A DNA stretch of 64,000 bases, from the NCBI GenBank assembly GCA_963747735.1, contig CAVVGE010000015.1, forward strand, positions 72,998-136,997. Direction: 5' to 3'. Under the pieces are notes generated by a model, which was not told the DNA's origin, did not search any database, and was given only the letters and a program-made list of their open reading frames with translations. The position numbers were made by a program, and so were the translations under genes. Numbering within the stretch: the stretch's first letter is position 1; every line of letters starts with the position of its first letter. The stretch is from AP-15 sp963747735 (GTDB taxonomy: Bacteria > Pseudomonadota > Alphaproteobacteria > ATCC43930 > CGMCC-115725). Positions 38,621 through 47,175 of this stretch are shown here, piece by piece.

Positions 38621-39253
38621 CTATTGCGCGCGGGTGTAGCGGCGGCAGTCGAAGCGCAGATGATCGCGGAAATGCGGGCGCAGCTTTTGCGTCCAGGGTG
38701 TGTCGGCGGCTTGGCGCCATTCGGCCGAGCCCGGCACCTCGGGCGATGCGAAATGGTAGAGCGCCACATAGCGCTGGGTGGCGCCGGTGCCGCGGTAGCG
38801 GCGCGCCGACAAGGTGCCCGGGACGGCACCCAATGCCGGGATATGCTCGGTATTGTACCACTCGTTGAATTCGTGCTCGTGCTCGGGGGCGACGTTCATC
38901 GCGATGACAAGCAGTGCCTTCGCGCCCGCGGGTGCGGCGCGGTCGCCCGGGAACAGCTGCTCGCCTTCGTAGCGCATCAGCCCCTTGCGAAAGCGCGCTG
39001 TGCGCTTGGTCCAGGGCGAGGAGTTCTCGCCGCCGATCGCCCGGTACGGAGCGCTGCGCAGCACCTCGACATTGTCGAGGTCGTAGGTCGCGACCGAGAC
39101 CTTCGGATTGTTGGCGTCGATCCAGCGCTCGCCGTTCAAAAAGCCGGGCACGCGCAGCCGCTCGGGCACATGCTCGAGATCGTACCAGTCGTGAAATTCG
39201 TCCTCGGGGGCGGCCGAGAAATCCATCGCCGCCAGTAGAATGCCCTTTGCCAT
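38621..39253 (-). CDS. Dimeric alpha/beta-barrel (EthD-like) protein with two repeats
   Basis: 210 residues built from two related ferredoxin-like units. Unit 1 has EFHDWYDLEHVPERLRVPGF; unit 2 has HEFNEWYNTEHIPALGAVPG. The WYxxEHI/VP motif is typical of EthD/DUF4286-like dimeric barrels, some of which serve in aromatic or ether degradation and others as isomerases. The duplication replaces the usual homodimer with one chain. ATG 39253 is preceded by GGAGGAGA (39256-39263 on the minus strand). Function in this organism unknown. Confidence 0.72.
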   Translation of the reverse strand: MAKGILLAAMDFSAAPEDEFHDWYDLEHVPERLRVPGFLNGERWIDANNPKVSVATYDLDNVEVLRSAPYRAIGGENSSPWTKRTARFRKGLMRYEGEQLFPGDRAAPAGAKALLVIAMNVAPEHEHEFNEWYNTEHIPALGAVPGTLSARRYRGTGATQRYVALYHFASPEVPGSAEWRQAADTPWTQKLRPHFRDHLRFDCRRYTRAQ

Positions 39254-39320
39254 CGCTCTCCTCCCGAACGGTTCGGGCCATCATCGCCGAGCGCGCCGGC
39301 GATTTCCAGCGGAGCGCGGC

Positions 39321-39837
39321 TCAATGATGCGATTGCGGCTTGGCGGCGGCGATCGCCTGCTGGCGGAAAAGCGCGTCGGCGGCCTCTCTTTGCGTCGGCG
39401 AGAGGCTCGCATAGAGCGAGTCGAAGGCGGTGGCGAGATGCTCGGTATTGTCGGCGTAGGCGCGGGCGATCTCGGCATAGGAATGCATGTTTTCGACCGC
39501 GCTCATTTTCGCCACCGCACCCGCGCGCCGGCTGAACAGCGCATCGGTGCTCGCCGCATTGTCGCGCATCGCCTGCGCAAACGCCGACCACAGCGGCAGC
39601 TGCGCCTGGGTGATGCCGAGCTCGGTCTGCAGCTTGCCGATCCGTTCATCGACCGCGGCGCGCGCTTCGGGCGAGAGTGCCGGCATCGTCTCGGATGCTG
39701 CCGGCGCGGATGCTGCCGGTGCGGCGGGAGCAGGTGCCGGGATCGGGGCGACCGGCGGCGATTGGCCATGCGCGAGGGAGGCGGAAGCGAGGGTTGCTGC
39801 GAGCGCGGCCGGCGCTCAGAATCCGTAGCCCGTGCAT
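39321..39837 (-). CDS. Spy/CpxP-like periplasmic protein, frameshifted in its signal peptide
   Basis: The C-terminal 120 residues show an LTxxQ-like repeat protein: GKLQTELGITQAQLPLWSAF and SLSPTQREAADALF. The upstream reading frame lacks a start, but with one base removed near 39807 an intact signal peptide appears: MHGLRILSAG joined to ALAATLASASLAHGQS, followed by a Pro/Ala linker (VAPIPAPAPAAPAASAPAAS). ATG 39837 would start it. Spy/CpxP proteins are envelope-stress chaperones in the periplasm. Whether the shift is real or a sequencing insertion is open. Confidence 0.6.
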
Positions 39838-39874
39838 AACCCGTCACTCCGGCATCGTCGGGAAAGGCCCGGAC

Positions 39875-41055
39875 CTAATGCCAGCGGTCGTGCCAGCCGC
39901 CGGGGTCGGGGCCGCGCCTGGCCTCGCGCCAGCCGCCAAAGCCGGGCCCGCGCCATGCCGCATGCCAGCCGCCAAAACCGGGGCCGCGCCACATGCCGTG
40001 CCAGCCGCCAAACCCCGAGCTATGCCATCGCCATGCCATGCGCCATGCCCGTGGCCCCATCCGGCCGCCGCCCAATGCTCCCGTCCCGGGCCGCCGCGGA
40101 AGCCGAAGCCTGCCCCGTGGTGGAAGCTCGCGAACACCCTCGCGTGGAACCCGACAAAGCCGCCGCCGATAAAACCGTGGACAAAGAATGCCGGCCCGAT
40201 CCGGGCAAACGCCAAAACCGGCGGGGCGATCACCAAGGCGAAGGCCGGCGGGGCGAAGATCAGCGGCGGCGGCGCCACGGCGGCGACCACCGGGGGCGGC
40301 GGCAGCACCACGATCGGCGGCGGTGCTGCGGCGCCGATCAGCGCGCCGGTCGATGGCGGCGGGGGTGCCGCGGCGACACGATGCGGCGCCGGGCCGTGCT
40401 GCGGTGGAGGCGGGGCAGAGGCAATCGGCGGCGGGGCGATCGCCGGCACAGCGGCGACGATCGGCGGTGGGGCAGCATAGATCAGCGGCGGCGCAATGAT
40501 GATCGGCGGCGCGACAATCACGCCAAACGACGCGCCGAACGCAAATCGCTGCCACGGCCAAAAGCCCCACGGCGAGAAACTGGCGCGCCAGCCCCAGCCC
40601 CAGCCGCCCCAGCCCCAACCACTCGATCCCCAGCCGCCCCAGCCCCAGCCGTTCCAGCCCCAGCTATGACCCCATTCCGACCTGGTTTCGAAGGCAGCCG
40701 ACCGGAACCCCGAGTCATGCCACTCGCTGTGGCCATGCCACCCGTCGCCGCCCCGGCGATGCGCTTCGTGCCAGCCGCCGCCATGGCCCTCGCCACGCCC
40801 GTCGCCGCCGCGCCAGCCGCCGTGGTCGTGCCCGCGCGCCGCGCGCCAGCCCCCGCTATGGCCGTCGCCGCCATGGCCGTCGCCACGCCCGCCGCCCGCC
40901 TGGTGCCCGCCGCGCCACCCGCCGCCATGCGATCCACCGCCGTGCCAGCCGCCGCCATGGTCATGCTCGGCCGCGGCCGGCCGCGCGAGGGCGATCGCCA
41001 GCAGCGCCGCGCCGGCGATCAGCAGCTTCGATTGCCTGGCACCTTGCCCCATCAT
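39875..41055 (-). CDS. Secreted His/Gly/Trp-rich low-complexity protein, frameshifted near its end
   Basis: A signal peptide (LLIAGAALLAIALARPAAA) precedes HDHGGGWHGGGSHGGGWRGG, a GWG repeat region (WGWGGWGSSGWGWGGWGWGW), a long Pro/Ala/Ile-rich stretch (PPIIIAPPLIYAAPPP) and FFVHGFIGGGFVGFHARVFA. Near 40027 one base appears to be missing; after correction the tail keeps the same style (SGFGGWHGMWRGPGFGGWH) and ends WHDRWH at a TAG. No domain family is recognised. The His-rich part could bind metal; this is inference. Start ATG 41055 or the adjacent ATG 41052. Confidence 0.6.
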
Positions 41056-41185
41056 GGCCTCGATCCTAATCCGGACCCCGCCACCCTACATCCTGCGGCC
41101 CCGGTCTTGCTGAATCGAAAAAACGGCAACATCGCGGACAAGGTTCACGCTTATGATCGGCGCACACCGCGCGGAGGACACGCCG

Positions 41186-41587
41186 ATGACCGCCACCACG
41201 CCTTTTTTGAAAAACGCCGGCGAGCTCGGGCCGCTCGCCTCGCGCTATGTCGAGGTCGAGGGATTGCCGTGGAAGCCGACACCCTGCGCCGGCATCGAGA
41301 TGAAGGTGCTGATGGAGGAGCCGGAGACCGGGCTGATGACCGCGCTCTTTCGCTGGCAGCCGGGTGCCGAATTGACCTTGCACGAGCATGTCGAGATCGA
41401 GCAGACCTTTGTCCTCGAAGGCAGCCTCGTCGATGAGGAAGGCGAGGTCCGCGCCGGCGATTATGTCTGGCGCCCCAAAGGGAACCGGCACAAGGCCCGC
41501 TCGCCCAACGGCGCCTTGGTCCTCTCGTTTTTTCTAAAGCCGAACATATTCTTGAGCGGCGAGGCGGCGGGCCGCGCATTGCGCTGA
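41186..41587 (+). CDS. Cupin-domain protein
   Basis: 133 residues from ATG 41186, with GGAGGA about 6 bases upstream. FRWQPGAELTLHEHVEIEQT and FVLEGSLVDEEGEVRAGDYV are the two cupin motifs, with His/His/Glu ligands for a metal ion, then WRPKGNRHKARSP. It resembles the anti-sigma ChrR-like or acetylacetone-dioxygenase-like small cupins. Substrate unknown. It is 67 bp upstream of the CoA-transferase genes, possibly in the same transcript. Confidence 0.82.
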   Translation: MTATTPFLKNAGELGPLASRYVEVEGLPWKPTPCAGIEMKVLMEEPETGLMTALFRWQPGAELTLHEHVEIEQTFVLEGSLVDEEGEVRAGDYVWRPKGNRHKARSPNGALVLSFFLKPNIFLSGEAAGRALR

Positions 41588-41654
41588 GCCGGCGGTTGCC
41601 GCCCGCGGGCCTCTGCCGCATGATGGTGCGGAAACATCAAAGCCGGGCGGGGGA

Positions 41655-42401
41655 ATGAGCGCCAGGAGCAAGATTTATCCGGGCTTTGCCGAGGCGGTGC
41701 GCGACATCACGGATGGGGCGACGATCGGCTTTGGCGGGTTCGCCGTCGTCGGGATGCCGGTAAACCTCTATGAAGCGGTGGCGAGGCAGGGGGCGAAGCG
41801 GCTCACTTGCGTGTCGAATTCGACCCGCGCCGGCGCGACCTTGCCGGCCGATGCCCCCAGCATGGAGCAGATGATCCGGAACGGGCAGGTGGTGAAGGCG
41901 GTCTGCGCCTTTACCGCGCCGACCCGGGCCTCGCAGCGGCTGGTGCTGACCGAATATGTCGAGAAGGGGCTGATCGAGGCCGAACTCGTGCCGCAAGGCA
42001 CCTTGGCCGAGCGGATGCGCGCCGCGGGTGCGGGCATCCCCGCTTTCTATACCCCCGCCGCGGTCGGCACCGAGCTCGCCGAGGGCCGCGAGACCCGCGT
42101 TTTCAATGGCCGCGAATATCTCTTGGAGCACGCGCTGCCGCTCGACTATGCGATGATCCGCGCGTATCAGGCCGATGCCTCGGGCAACCTGCGGTTCCGC
42201 CGCTCGCAGCGCAATTTCAACCCGGTCATGGCGATGGCCGCGCGCATCACGATCGTCGAGGTCGAGGAGGACATCCTGCCGGTCGGCGCCATCGATCCCG
42301 ACGACGTCCACACGCCGGGCATCTTCGTCCACCGCCTCGTCAAAATTCCGCCGGCCCCCGAAGGCTGGTGGCCGCAGCGGCCGGCGGAGATCGGAAGGTA
42401 G
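41655..42401 (+). CDS. 3-oxoacid-type CoA-transferase, subunit A
   Basis: 248 residues. DGATIGFGGFAVVGMPVNLY is the glycine-rich CoA-binding signature of family I CoA-transferase alpha subunits, then AFYTPAAVGTELAEG, YAMIRAYQADASGNLRFRRS and DDVHTPGIFVHRLVKI. With subunit B (42707) it transfers CoA between succinyl- or acetyl-CoA and a keto or short-chain acid. The two genes, normally adjacent, are separated by a relic at 42403-42643. The substrate is not deducible. Confidence 0.9.
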   Translation: MSARSKIYPGFAEAVRDITDGATIGFGGFAVVGMPVNLYEAVARQGAKRLTCVSNSTRAGATLPADAPSMEQMIRNGQVVKAVCAFTAPTRASQRLVLTEYVEKGLIEAELVPQGTLAERMRAAGAGIPAFYTPAAVGTELAEGRETRVFNGREYLLEHALPLDYAMIRAYQADASGNLRFRRSQRNFNPVMAMAARITIVEVEEDILPVGAIDPDDVHTPGIFVHRLVKIPPAPEGWWPQRPAEIGR

Positions 42402-42402
42402 G

Positions 42403-42643
42403 ATCAACGCGAAGGGCGCCAAGCGACACGCGATCATCGGCGTCGCAATGAAACTCCATTCTGCCGTCGGTCCGGGCCTTCTCGAGAGCGCCGATGAGAT
42501 TTGCCTACGCTTACGAACTCGAAAAGCAACAGCTGCGCCTGCGCAAGCAGGCATTGATTCCTATACGATATGAGGGGATGACGATCGACAACGGCTATCG
42601 CCTCGACCTGCTCGTCGAAGGTCTGGTTGTCGTCGAGCTCTGA
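42403..42643 (+). pseudogene. GxxExxY-family protein relic
   Basis: The translation begins IINGV-like as AIIGVAMKLHSAVGPGLLES, the GxxExxY family start, although the Tyr of ESAYE is Asp. One extra base at about 42508 breaks the frame; removing it gives EICLAYELEKQQLRLRKQAL, then IRYEGMTIDNGYRLDLLVEG. It stops at TGA where the family continues with Lys-Ala-Val, so the last third is missing. Together these show a decayed copy. Members are often found as dispersed, horizontally moving single genes of unknown function. Confidence 0.8.
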
Positions 42644-42706
42644 GCCGTCGCGCCCTTTGCGTATTCATCGCGTCCATCGCGTTGAGGATTTGTTTCGGAG
42701 GTGAGG

Positions 42707-43384
42707 ATGAGCGAACGGGCCAAGGGGCTGAGCCGCCAGCAGATGTGCGACCGGCTGGCGATGGAGTTCGGCGACGGCTGGATCGTCAATCTCGGCATCG
42801 GCATCCCGACCCTGTGCTCGAATTGCGACTTCGGTGACAGGGAGATCATCTTTCACGCCGAGAACGGCGTCATCGGCTACGGTCCCTTGACCCCGGCGGG
42901 CGAGGAGGATTTGCACCTCGTCAACGCCGGCGGCCAGCACGTGACGTTGAAGCCCGGGGCGGCGATCGTCCATCACGCCAATTCGTTCGCGATCATCCGC
43001 AGCGGACGCATCGACGTGACCGTGCTCGGCGCCTATGAGGTCGCCGAAAACGGCGATTTCGCCAATTGGAAGACGGCCGGCCAGCAGGGCGGCGGCATCG
43101 GCGGGGCGATGGACCTCGCGGCTTGTGCGAAGCATGTCTTTGTTGCGATGGAGCACCAGACGAGGAGCGGCCATCCGCGCCTCGTCGAGCGCTGCGCGAT
43201 CCCGGCCACCGCGCGCGGCGTCGTCAACCTCGTCATCACCAATTTCGGGCTGTTCGAGGTGACGAAACAGGGGTTGGCATTGAAGGAGATCGCCCCCGGC
43301 GTCACCGTCGACGAGATCAAGGCCGCGACCGGCTGCAATTTGATCATCCCGCCCGAGGTGCCGCCGGTGCGGATGGCGCAGTAG
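42707..43384 (+). CDS. 3-oxoacid-type CoA-transferase, subunit B
   Basis: 225 residues from ATG 42707, preceded by a near-perfect GGAGGTGA at 42697-42704. VNLGIGIPTLCSN, HAENGVIGYGPLTP (catalytic Glu in the ENG motif), GRIDVTVLGAYEVAENGDFA and GGAMDLA are family I CoA-transferase beta motifs. It pairs with subunit A at 41655. The relic between them leaves both subunits intact, so the enzyme should be functional if both are translated. Confidence 0.92.
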   Translation: MSERAKGLSRQQMCDRLAMEFGDGWIVNLGIGIPTLCSNCDFGDREIIFHAENGVIGYGPLTPAGEEDLHLVNAGGQHVTLKPGAAIVHHANSFAIIRSGRIDVTVLGAYEVAENGDFANWKTAGQQGGGIGGAMDLAACAKHVFVAMEHQTRSGHPRLVERCAIPATARGVVNLVITNFGLFEVTKQGLALKEIAPGVTVDEIKAATGCNLIIPPEVPPVRMAQ

Positions 43385-43385
43385 G

Positions 43386-43718
43386 TCAATCTGCGAGACC
43401 CATGACAAACGCCAGCGTCGCGTTTAGCCGCGTCAAGTCCTCGGCTCGAATGCGCCCGATCCGTCGCCCGACCCGCTGCCGCCGGACGGTGACCGGCTTG
43501 TCGGCCATCACCTGAGATCTGACCTGCAGTCCGGTTTCAGCTCCCGCTTCGATGGTGACGCGAAAATCCGCCTCGACGATTTCGGAGGTCATTTGGCAGA
43601 TCACGATCGAGGCGTGGCTTTCCGGGATCGCGGTCGATTGCACGACGACAGCCGGCCGAGGTTTCCCGTAATCGCCGGGTGCCGCAACGATGACCACATC
43701 ACCGCGGCTGATCGGCAT
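43386..43718 (-). CDS. MazF/PemK-like toxin
   Basis: 110 residues: RGDVVIVAAPGDYGKPRPAV, VVVQSTAIPESHASIVICQM and LQVRSQVMADKPVTVRRQRV are the MazF/PemK fold with conserved Arg and Thr/Ser positions. MazF-type toxins cleave mRNA, often at specific short sequences. Its start lies inside the 3' end of the antitoxin gene (20-bp overlap), the usual toxin-antitoxin arrangement. The stop lies 2 bp from the convergent CoA-transferase stop. Cleavage specificity cannot be predicted from sequence. Confidence 0.85.
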   Translation of the reverse strand: MPISRGDVVIVAAPGDYGKPRPAVVVQSTAIPESHASIVICQMTSEIVEADFRVTIEAGAETGLQVRSQVMADKPVTVRRQRVGRRIGRIRAEDLTRLNATLAFVMGLAD

Positions 43719-43911
43719 CGAATTCGGATACCGCTTCGATCCATAAGAGCGCGTCGCGTTCGCTTTCCGGGTTCAGCTTTGCGACTTGCGCCGCGATACG
43801 TTCTCTGACAGCTGCGGAGCGCGCATCCGGCGCGACGAGACGCAGCTCGCGCAGCCCTTTCCGCCGTCGCCGTGCGCGCATCATTTTCATTCGCTCGGCG
43901 GGCTCCGCCAT
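43699..43911 (-). CDS. MazE-like antitoxin (DUF3018-type)
   Basis: 70 residues from ATG 43911, with GAGGGTGAC just upstream. MAEPAERMKMMRARRRRKGL is a basic N-terminal DNA-binding stretch and the C-terminus RDALLWIEAVSEFDADQPR is acidic, fitting an antitoxin that wraps the toxin. This DUF3018-type partner is usual for PemK-like toxins in alphaproteobacteria. It should repress its own promoter, located in 43912-44000, with the toxin as co-repressor. Confidence 0.78.
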   Translation of the reverse strand: MAEPAERMKMMRARRRRKGLRELRLVAPDARSAAVRERIAAQVAKLNPESERDALLWIEAVSEFDADQPR

Positions 43912-44004
43912 GTCACCCTCGCTGGTGCTGAGTTGCTTGGCAATGTAACGCGTTACGAAGCGGAAGCAAGCAGGCTCACCAGGTGTTTTGAAAAGGGGTG
44001 CGCG

Positions 44005-44809
44005 ATGCATCGGGTGTCTGATTACCGGCGCGGGCGGAGGGATCGGCAGCGCGTTGCGGGAGACATTGCGCGGCGCCTATCCGGTGCTGCGGCTGTCCGA
44101 TCGGGTCGAGCTGGCGGCGGCGCGGGATGGCGAAGAGATCGACCGGACCGAAATCTCGGATATGGCGGCGGTCGAGCGCATGGTTGCGGGCTGCGACGGC
44201 ATTATTCATCTGGGCGGCAATTCGGGCGAAGCCGCATGGGACGTGATCCTGCAATCGAACATCGTCGGCCTTTACAATGTCTTCGAGGCGGCGCGGCGGG
44301 CCGGCGTCCAGCGCATCGTCATGGCGACGAGCAACCACGCGGTCGGGTTCTACCCGCGCGCCCAGACGATCGACCATCGCGTGGTGCCGCGGCCGGACAG
44401 CCGCTACGGCGTCAGCAAGGCGTTTTCCGAGGCGCTCGCCAGCCTCTACGCCGACAAGCACGGGATCGGCTTTTTGTGCGTGCGGATCGGCAATTTCGGG
44501 ACCCGGCCGATCGACAAGCGGCGGCTTTCGATCTGGGTCAGCCCGTGCGACCTGACCCAATTGGTGCGCATCGGGCTCGACCACCCCGATCTCCATTACG
44601 AGATCGTCTACGGCGTCTCAGATAACCGCCGCTCCTGGTACGACAATGCGAACGCGGTGCGCCTCGGCTATCGCGCGCAGGACGATTCCGAGCCCTATGC
44701 TGCGGCGGTGCTGGCCGCCGAGCCTGCCGGCGCCGACCCGATCGCCGAGCAATACCAAGGCGGCACCTTCTGCGCCACCGAATACACCGCCAAGACAAGC
44801 CGCGAATAA
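44005..44809 (+). CDS. NAD-dependent epimerase / uronate-dehydrogenase-like, frameshifted at its start
   Basis: The likely start ATG 44005 has AAAGGGG about 9 bases upstream and reads MHRV, then one extra T at about 44017 shifts the frame; without it LITGAGGGIGSALRETL follows. The rest is open: VELAAARDGEEIDRTEISDM, HLGGNSGEAAWDV, RIVMATSNHAVGFYPRAQ, YGVSKAFSEALASLYADK (Tyr-Lys catalytic pair) and RIGNFGTRPIDKRR. This matches SDR-type uronate dehydrogenases, which oxidise glucuronate or galacturonate. About 267 residues when corrected. Confidence 0.85.
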
Positions 44810-44812
44810 CGG

Positions 44813-45163
44813 CTACAGCACCGACAGCACCGCTTCGGGCGGGCGGCCGAGGGCGGCTTTCTGGCCGGAGACGACGATCGGGCGCTCGATGACGACCGGG
44901 TGGGCGACCATTGCCGCGATCAGCGCGTCTTCGGACATGGTCGACACGGCCTTGGGGTCGAGGCCGGCGGCGGCGGCTTCCTTTTTGCGCAACAGGCGGC
45001 TCGCCGGCATTTTCAGCCAGCCGAGGATTTGCTTCAGCTCGGCCGCCGTGGGGGGCGTCTTCAGATATTCGACGATCTTGGGCTCGACACCCTTTTCGCG
45101 CAGCAGCGTCAAGGTCTTGCGCGAGGTGGTGCAGCGCGGGTTGTGATAGATCGTGACCGGCAT
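44813..45163 (-). CDS. arsC: Arsenate reductase, ArsC (glutaredoxin-dependent) type
   Basis: 116 residues from ATG 45163 with GGAGGA upstream (minus strand). MPVTIYHNPRCTTSRKTLTL carries the catalytic Cys in CTTSR, and EYLKTPPTAAELKQILGWL, RKKEA and HPVVIERPIVVSGQKAALGR (the Arg-rich substrate site) follow. It reduces arsenate to arsenite with glutathione/glutaredoxin; YffB-like relatives exist. No arsB or acr3 efflux gene is adjacent. It ends 3 bp from the epimerase stop. Confidence 0.9.
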   Translation of the reverse strand: MPVTIYHNPRCTTSRKTLTLLREKGVEPKIVEYLKTPPTAAELKQILGWLKMPASRLLRKKEAAAAGLDPKAVSTMSEDALIAAMVAHPVVIERPIVVSGQKAALGRPPEAVLSVL

Positions 45164-45319
45164 TTCTGTCCTCCGGTGCAGGCGTGGCATGTGAGCATAG
45201 CGCGCCGGCCGGCTCGCGCGGGGCCTTTAAATGCGGCCGTCCGAGGACGAACTAAGCCCGCAGGCGTTTCCCCTGCGCGCCTGGGACAGCGTGCGCACAA
45301 CTCACAAGGAGAAGGACCG

Positions 45320-45532
45320 ATGCCGGACCATGTCTACAGGATTATCGAAGTTGCCGGCTCCTCGGAAAAGAGCATCGAGGATGCGATCCAGAGCGCCGTC
45401 GGGCGGGCATCGCGCACCTTGCGCCAGGTCGGCTGGTTTGAGGTTCTCCAGACCCGCGGCCATGTTGAGGACGGCAAGGTCGCGCATTACCAGGTGATCC
45501 TCAAGGTCGGGTTCACCCTCGAAGACGAATAG
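45320..45532 (+). CDS. Dodecin
   Basis: 70 residues from ATG 45320 with AAGGAGAAGG at 45307-45316. MPDHVYRIIEVAGSSEKSIE then AIQSAVGRASRTLRQVGWFE and YQVILKVGFTLEDE form the dodecin fold: a small beta-sheet subunit that assembles as a 12-mer binding flavin (Trp in VGWFEV stacks the isoalloxazine). It likely stores or buffers flavin in the cytoplasm. It ends 2 bp from the MFS gene stop on the other strand. Confidence 0.93.
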   Translation: MPDHVYRIIEVAGSSEKSIEDAIQSAVGRASRTLRQVGWFEVLQTRGHVEDGKVAHYQVILKVGFTLEDE

Positions 45533-45534
45533 CT

Positions 45535-46953
45535 TCAGCGGCGGGCCGGGACGGCAAGCGCGATTGCGATCCCGGTCAGGATCGAGGCCGCCCCGGCGAT
45601 GCGAAAGGTGGCGCGAAAGGCGGCGAGAAAGCTCGCCGCCGCGTCGTGCCCGGCGGCGAATGCGGCACCTTCCACGGCGTGGAACAACAGGGTCAGCAGG
45701 GTTGCACCGCCGACGATGCCGAGCGTGCGGGTCAGCATCGCCACGCTGCCGGCGACGCCGCGCTGCCGGCGCGGGATCGTCGCCATCACCGCGTCCATAT
45801 AGGCGACCTGAAAGAGGCCGACGCCAAACCCTTGCAAGACGAGCGCACCGACGATCGCCATCGTCTCGCCCGGCCCGTGCGGTGTCCATTGGCCGACCAG
45901 AACAAGGCCGATGCCGCCGAGCACCGCGCCGAAGAGCGCGATTCGGGCGGCGGGCAGATGCTCGATCAGACGCCCGGCCAAGGGTGAGGCGGCCATCGTG
46001 CCGGCGAACGAGGCAGCGAGCGCGGCACCCGCCGCCGCCAATGGCAGGCCGGTGAAGCGCACCAGGTAATAGGGGCCGAACAGCAATACCGTAAAGCTCG
46101 TCAAATAGACGACGACGCTGCCGAGATTGATCACGGCAAAGCTCGGAATGGCGAAAAATTCGAGACTGACGATCGGCTGTAGGGCGCGGCGCTCGCGGCG
46201 CACAAACCCGGCGAGGCTCGCGACTGCGATTGCCGCCAATGGGATCGCGAGCCAATTGTCATGGCCAAAGCGCGCCAGCTCGTTCAGCATCAGGAGCAGG
46301 GCGGTGATGCCGAGCCCCAGCAGGACCGCGCCGGGGATGTCGAGCGGCTCGCGCGCTGCGGCGGCGGACGGCGCCGGCAATCCTTCGAGCAGCACCAGCG
46401 CCGCCAATGCGATCGGCGCGCGAAACCAGAACACCGCCGGCCAGCCCCAATGCGCGACCAGCGCTCCGCCGAGGAGGGGCCCGGCGGCCGAGCCGATCGC
46501 GAACATCATCGTAAAGGCGGCGACGGCGCGCGCCCGCCGCTCTTCCGGAAAGAGACCGGTCACCAAGGCCGGCGCCACGCTGATCACCAGCCCGGCGCCG
46601 ATCCCTTGCAAAAACCGAAAGAACAAGAGCCAGCCATAAGCGGGGGCGGCGGCGCACAGCAGAAAGGCGGCGACGCTCCAGGCGAGGCCGATGCGAAACA
46701 CGCGCGCATGGCTGAATATATCGCCGATGCGGCCAAAGGCGAGCAGCAGGCTCGCATAGGTCAGCACATAGCAGATCACGACCCATTGGATCATCTCGAT
46801 CGGCAGGCCAAAGCTTTTGGTGATGTCGGGGAAGCCGATATTGACTGCGGTATCGAGCGGCACGATCGATGCGCCGAGACCGACCAGCAAAAGCCGGAGC
46901 CATTGTCGAGCGCTCATTCGCGGTCCGGCTCGAGCGCCATCGGGGGCCCTCAT
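45535..46953 (-). CDS. MFS transporter, DHA2-like (14-helix type)
   Basis: About 472 residues. PLDTAVNIGFPDITKSFGLP lies in helix 1, FGRIGDIFSHARVFRIG is motif A between helices 2 and 3, and RFLQGIGAGLVISVAPALV matches motif C region. About fourteen hydrophobic segments suggest a drug-efflux DHA2-type transporter, like EmrB or QacA relatives. The start is uncertain: ATG 46953 is used here, and ATG 46917 (MSARQWLRLL) is just as likely, since neither has a strong ribosome site. Substrate unknown. Confidence 0.88.
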   Translation of the reverse strand: MRAPDGARAGPRMSARQWLRLLLVGLGASIVPLDTAVNIGFPDITKSFGLPIEMIQWVVICYVLTYASLLLAFGRIGDIFSHARVFRIGLAWSVAAFLLCAAAPAYGWLLFFRFLQGIGAGLVISVAPALVTGLFPEERRARAVAAFTMMFAIGSAAGPLLGGALVAHWGWPAVFWFRAPIALAALVLLEGLPAPSAAAAREPLDIPGAVLLGLGITALLLMLNELARFGHDNWLAIPLAAIAVASLAGFVRRERRALQPIVSLEFFAIPSFAVINLGSVVVYLTSFTVLLFGPYYLVRFTGLPLAAAGAALAASFAGTMAASPLAGRLIEHLPAARIALFGAVLGGIGLVLVGQWTPHGPGETMAIVGALVLQGFGVGLFQVAYMDAVMATIPRRQRGVAGSVAMLTRTLGIVGGATLLTLLFHAVEGAAFAAGHDAAASFLAAFRATFRIAGAASILTGIAIALAVPARR

Positions 46954-47010
46954 CGTTCGGAATTCGGGCTGCCATCTTAGAGAGGGGCGGTGAAGGCGCG
47001 CCAGACGCAG

Positions 47011-47072
47011 AAAAGCCCCGGCCGGGGAGGACCGGGGCTTCTGCCCCCGCCGGCTTGCCCGTCCGGCGGGGG
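47011..47072 (-). terminator. Pair of hairpins downstream of the sulfatase gene
   Basis: Two GC-rich hairpins: stem AAGCCCCGG/CCGGGGCTT at 47013-47021 and 47032-47040, and stem CCCCCGCCGG/CCGGCGGGGG at 47044-47053 and 47063-47072. On the minus strand the first is followed by TTTT, as in a Rho-independent terminator for the sulfatase transcript. It also lies upstream of the MFS gene. Confidence 0.7.
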
Positions 47073-47175
47073 AAACCGCATCGTTGGGGGGACAATCACG
47101 ATGCAAGCAATACCTTGCATCAAAACCGGTTCAGGTGCAATTCATATTCGATAAATTAACCACGAATTTCGGTAA

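Noticed and set aside
40518..40964. CRISPR-like or repeat array in the His/Gly-rich gene
   Set aside because: Repeats are short codon-level repeats of a low-complexity protein, without regular spacing.
39832..41436. 534-codon plus-strand open frame with Pro/Ala repeats
   Set aside because: It reads the antisense of the His/Gly-rich gene and runs into the cupin gene out of frame; there is no ribosome site.
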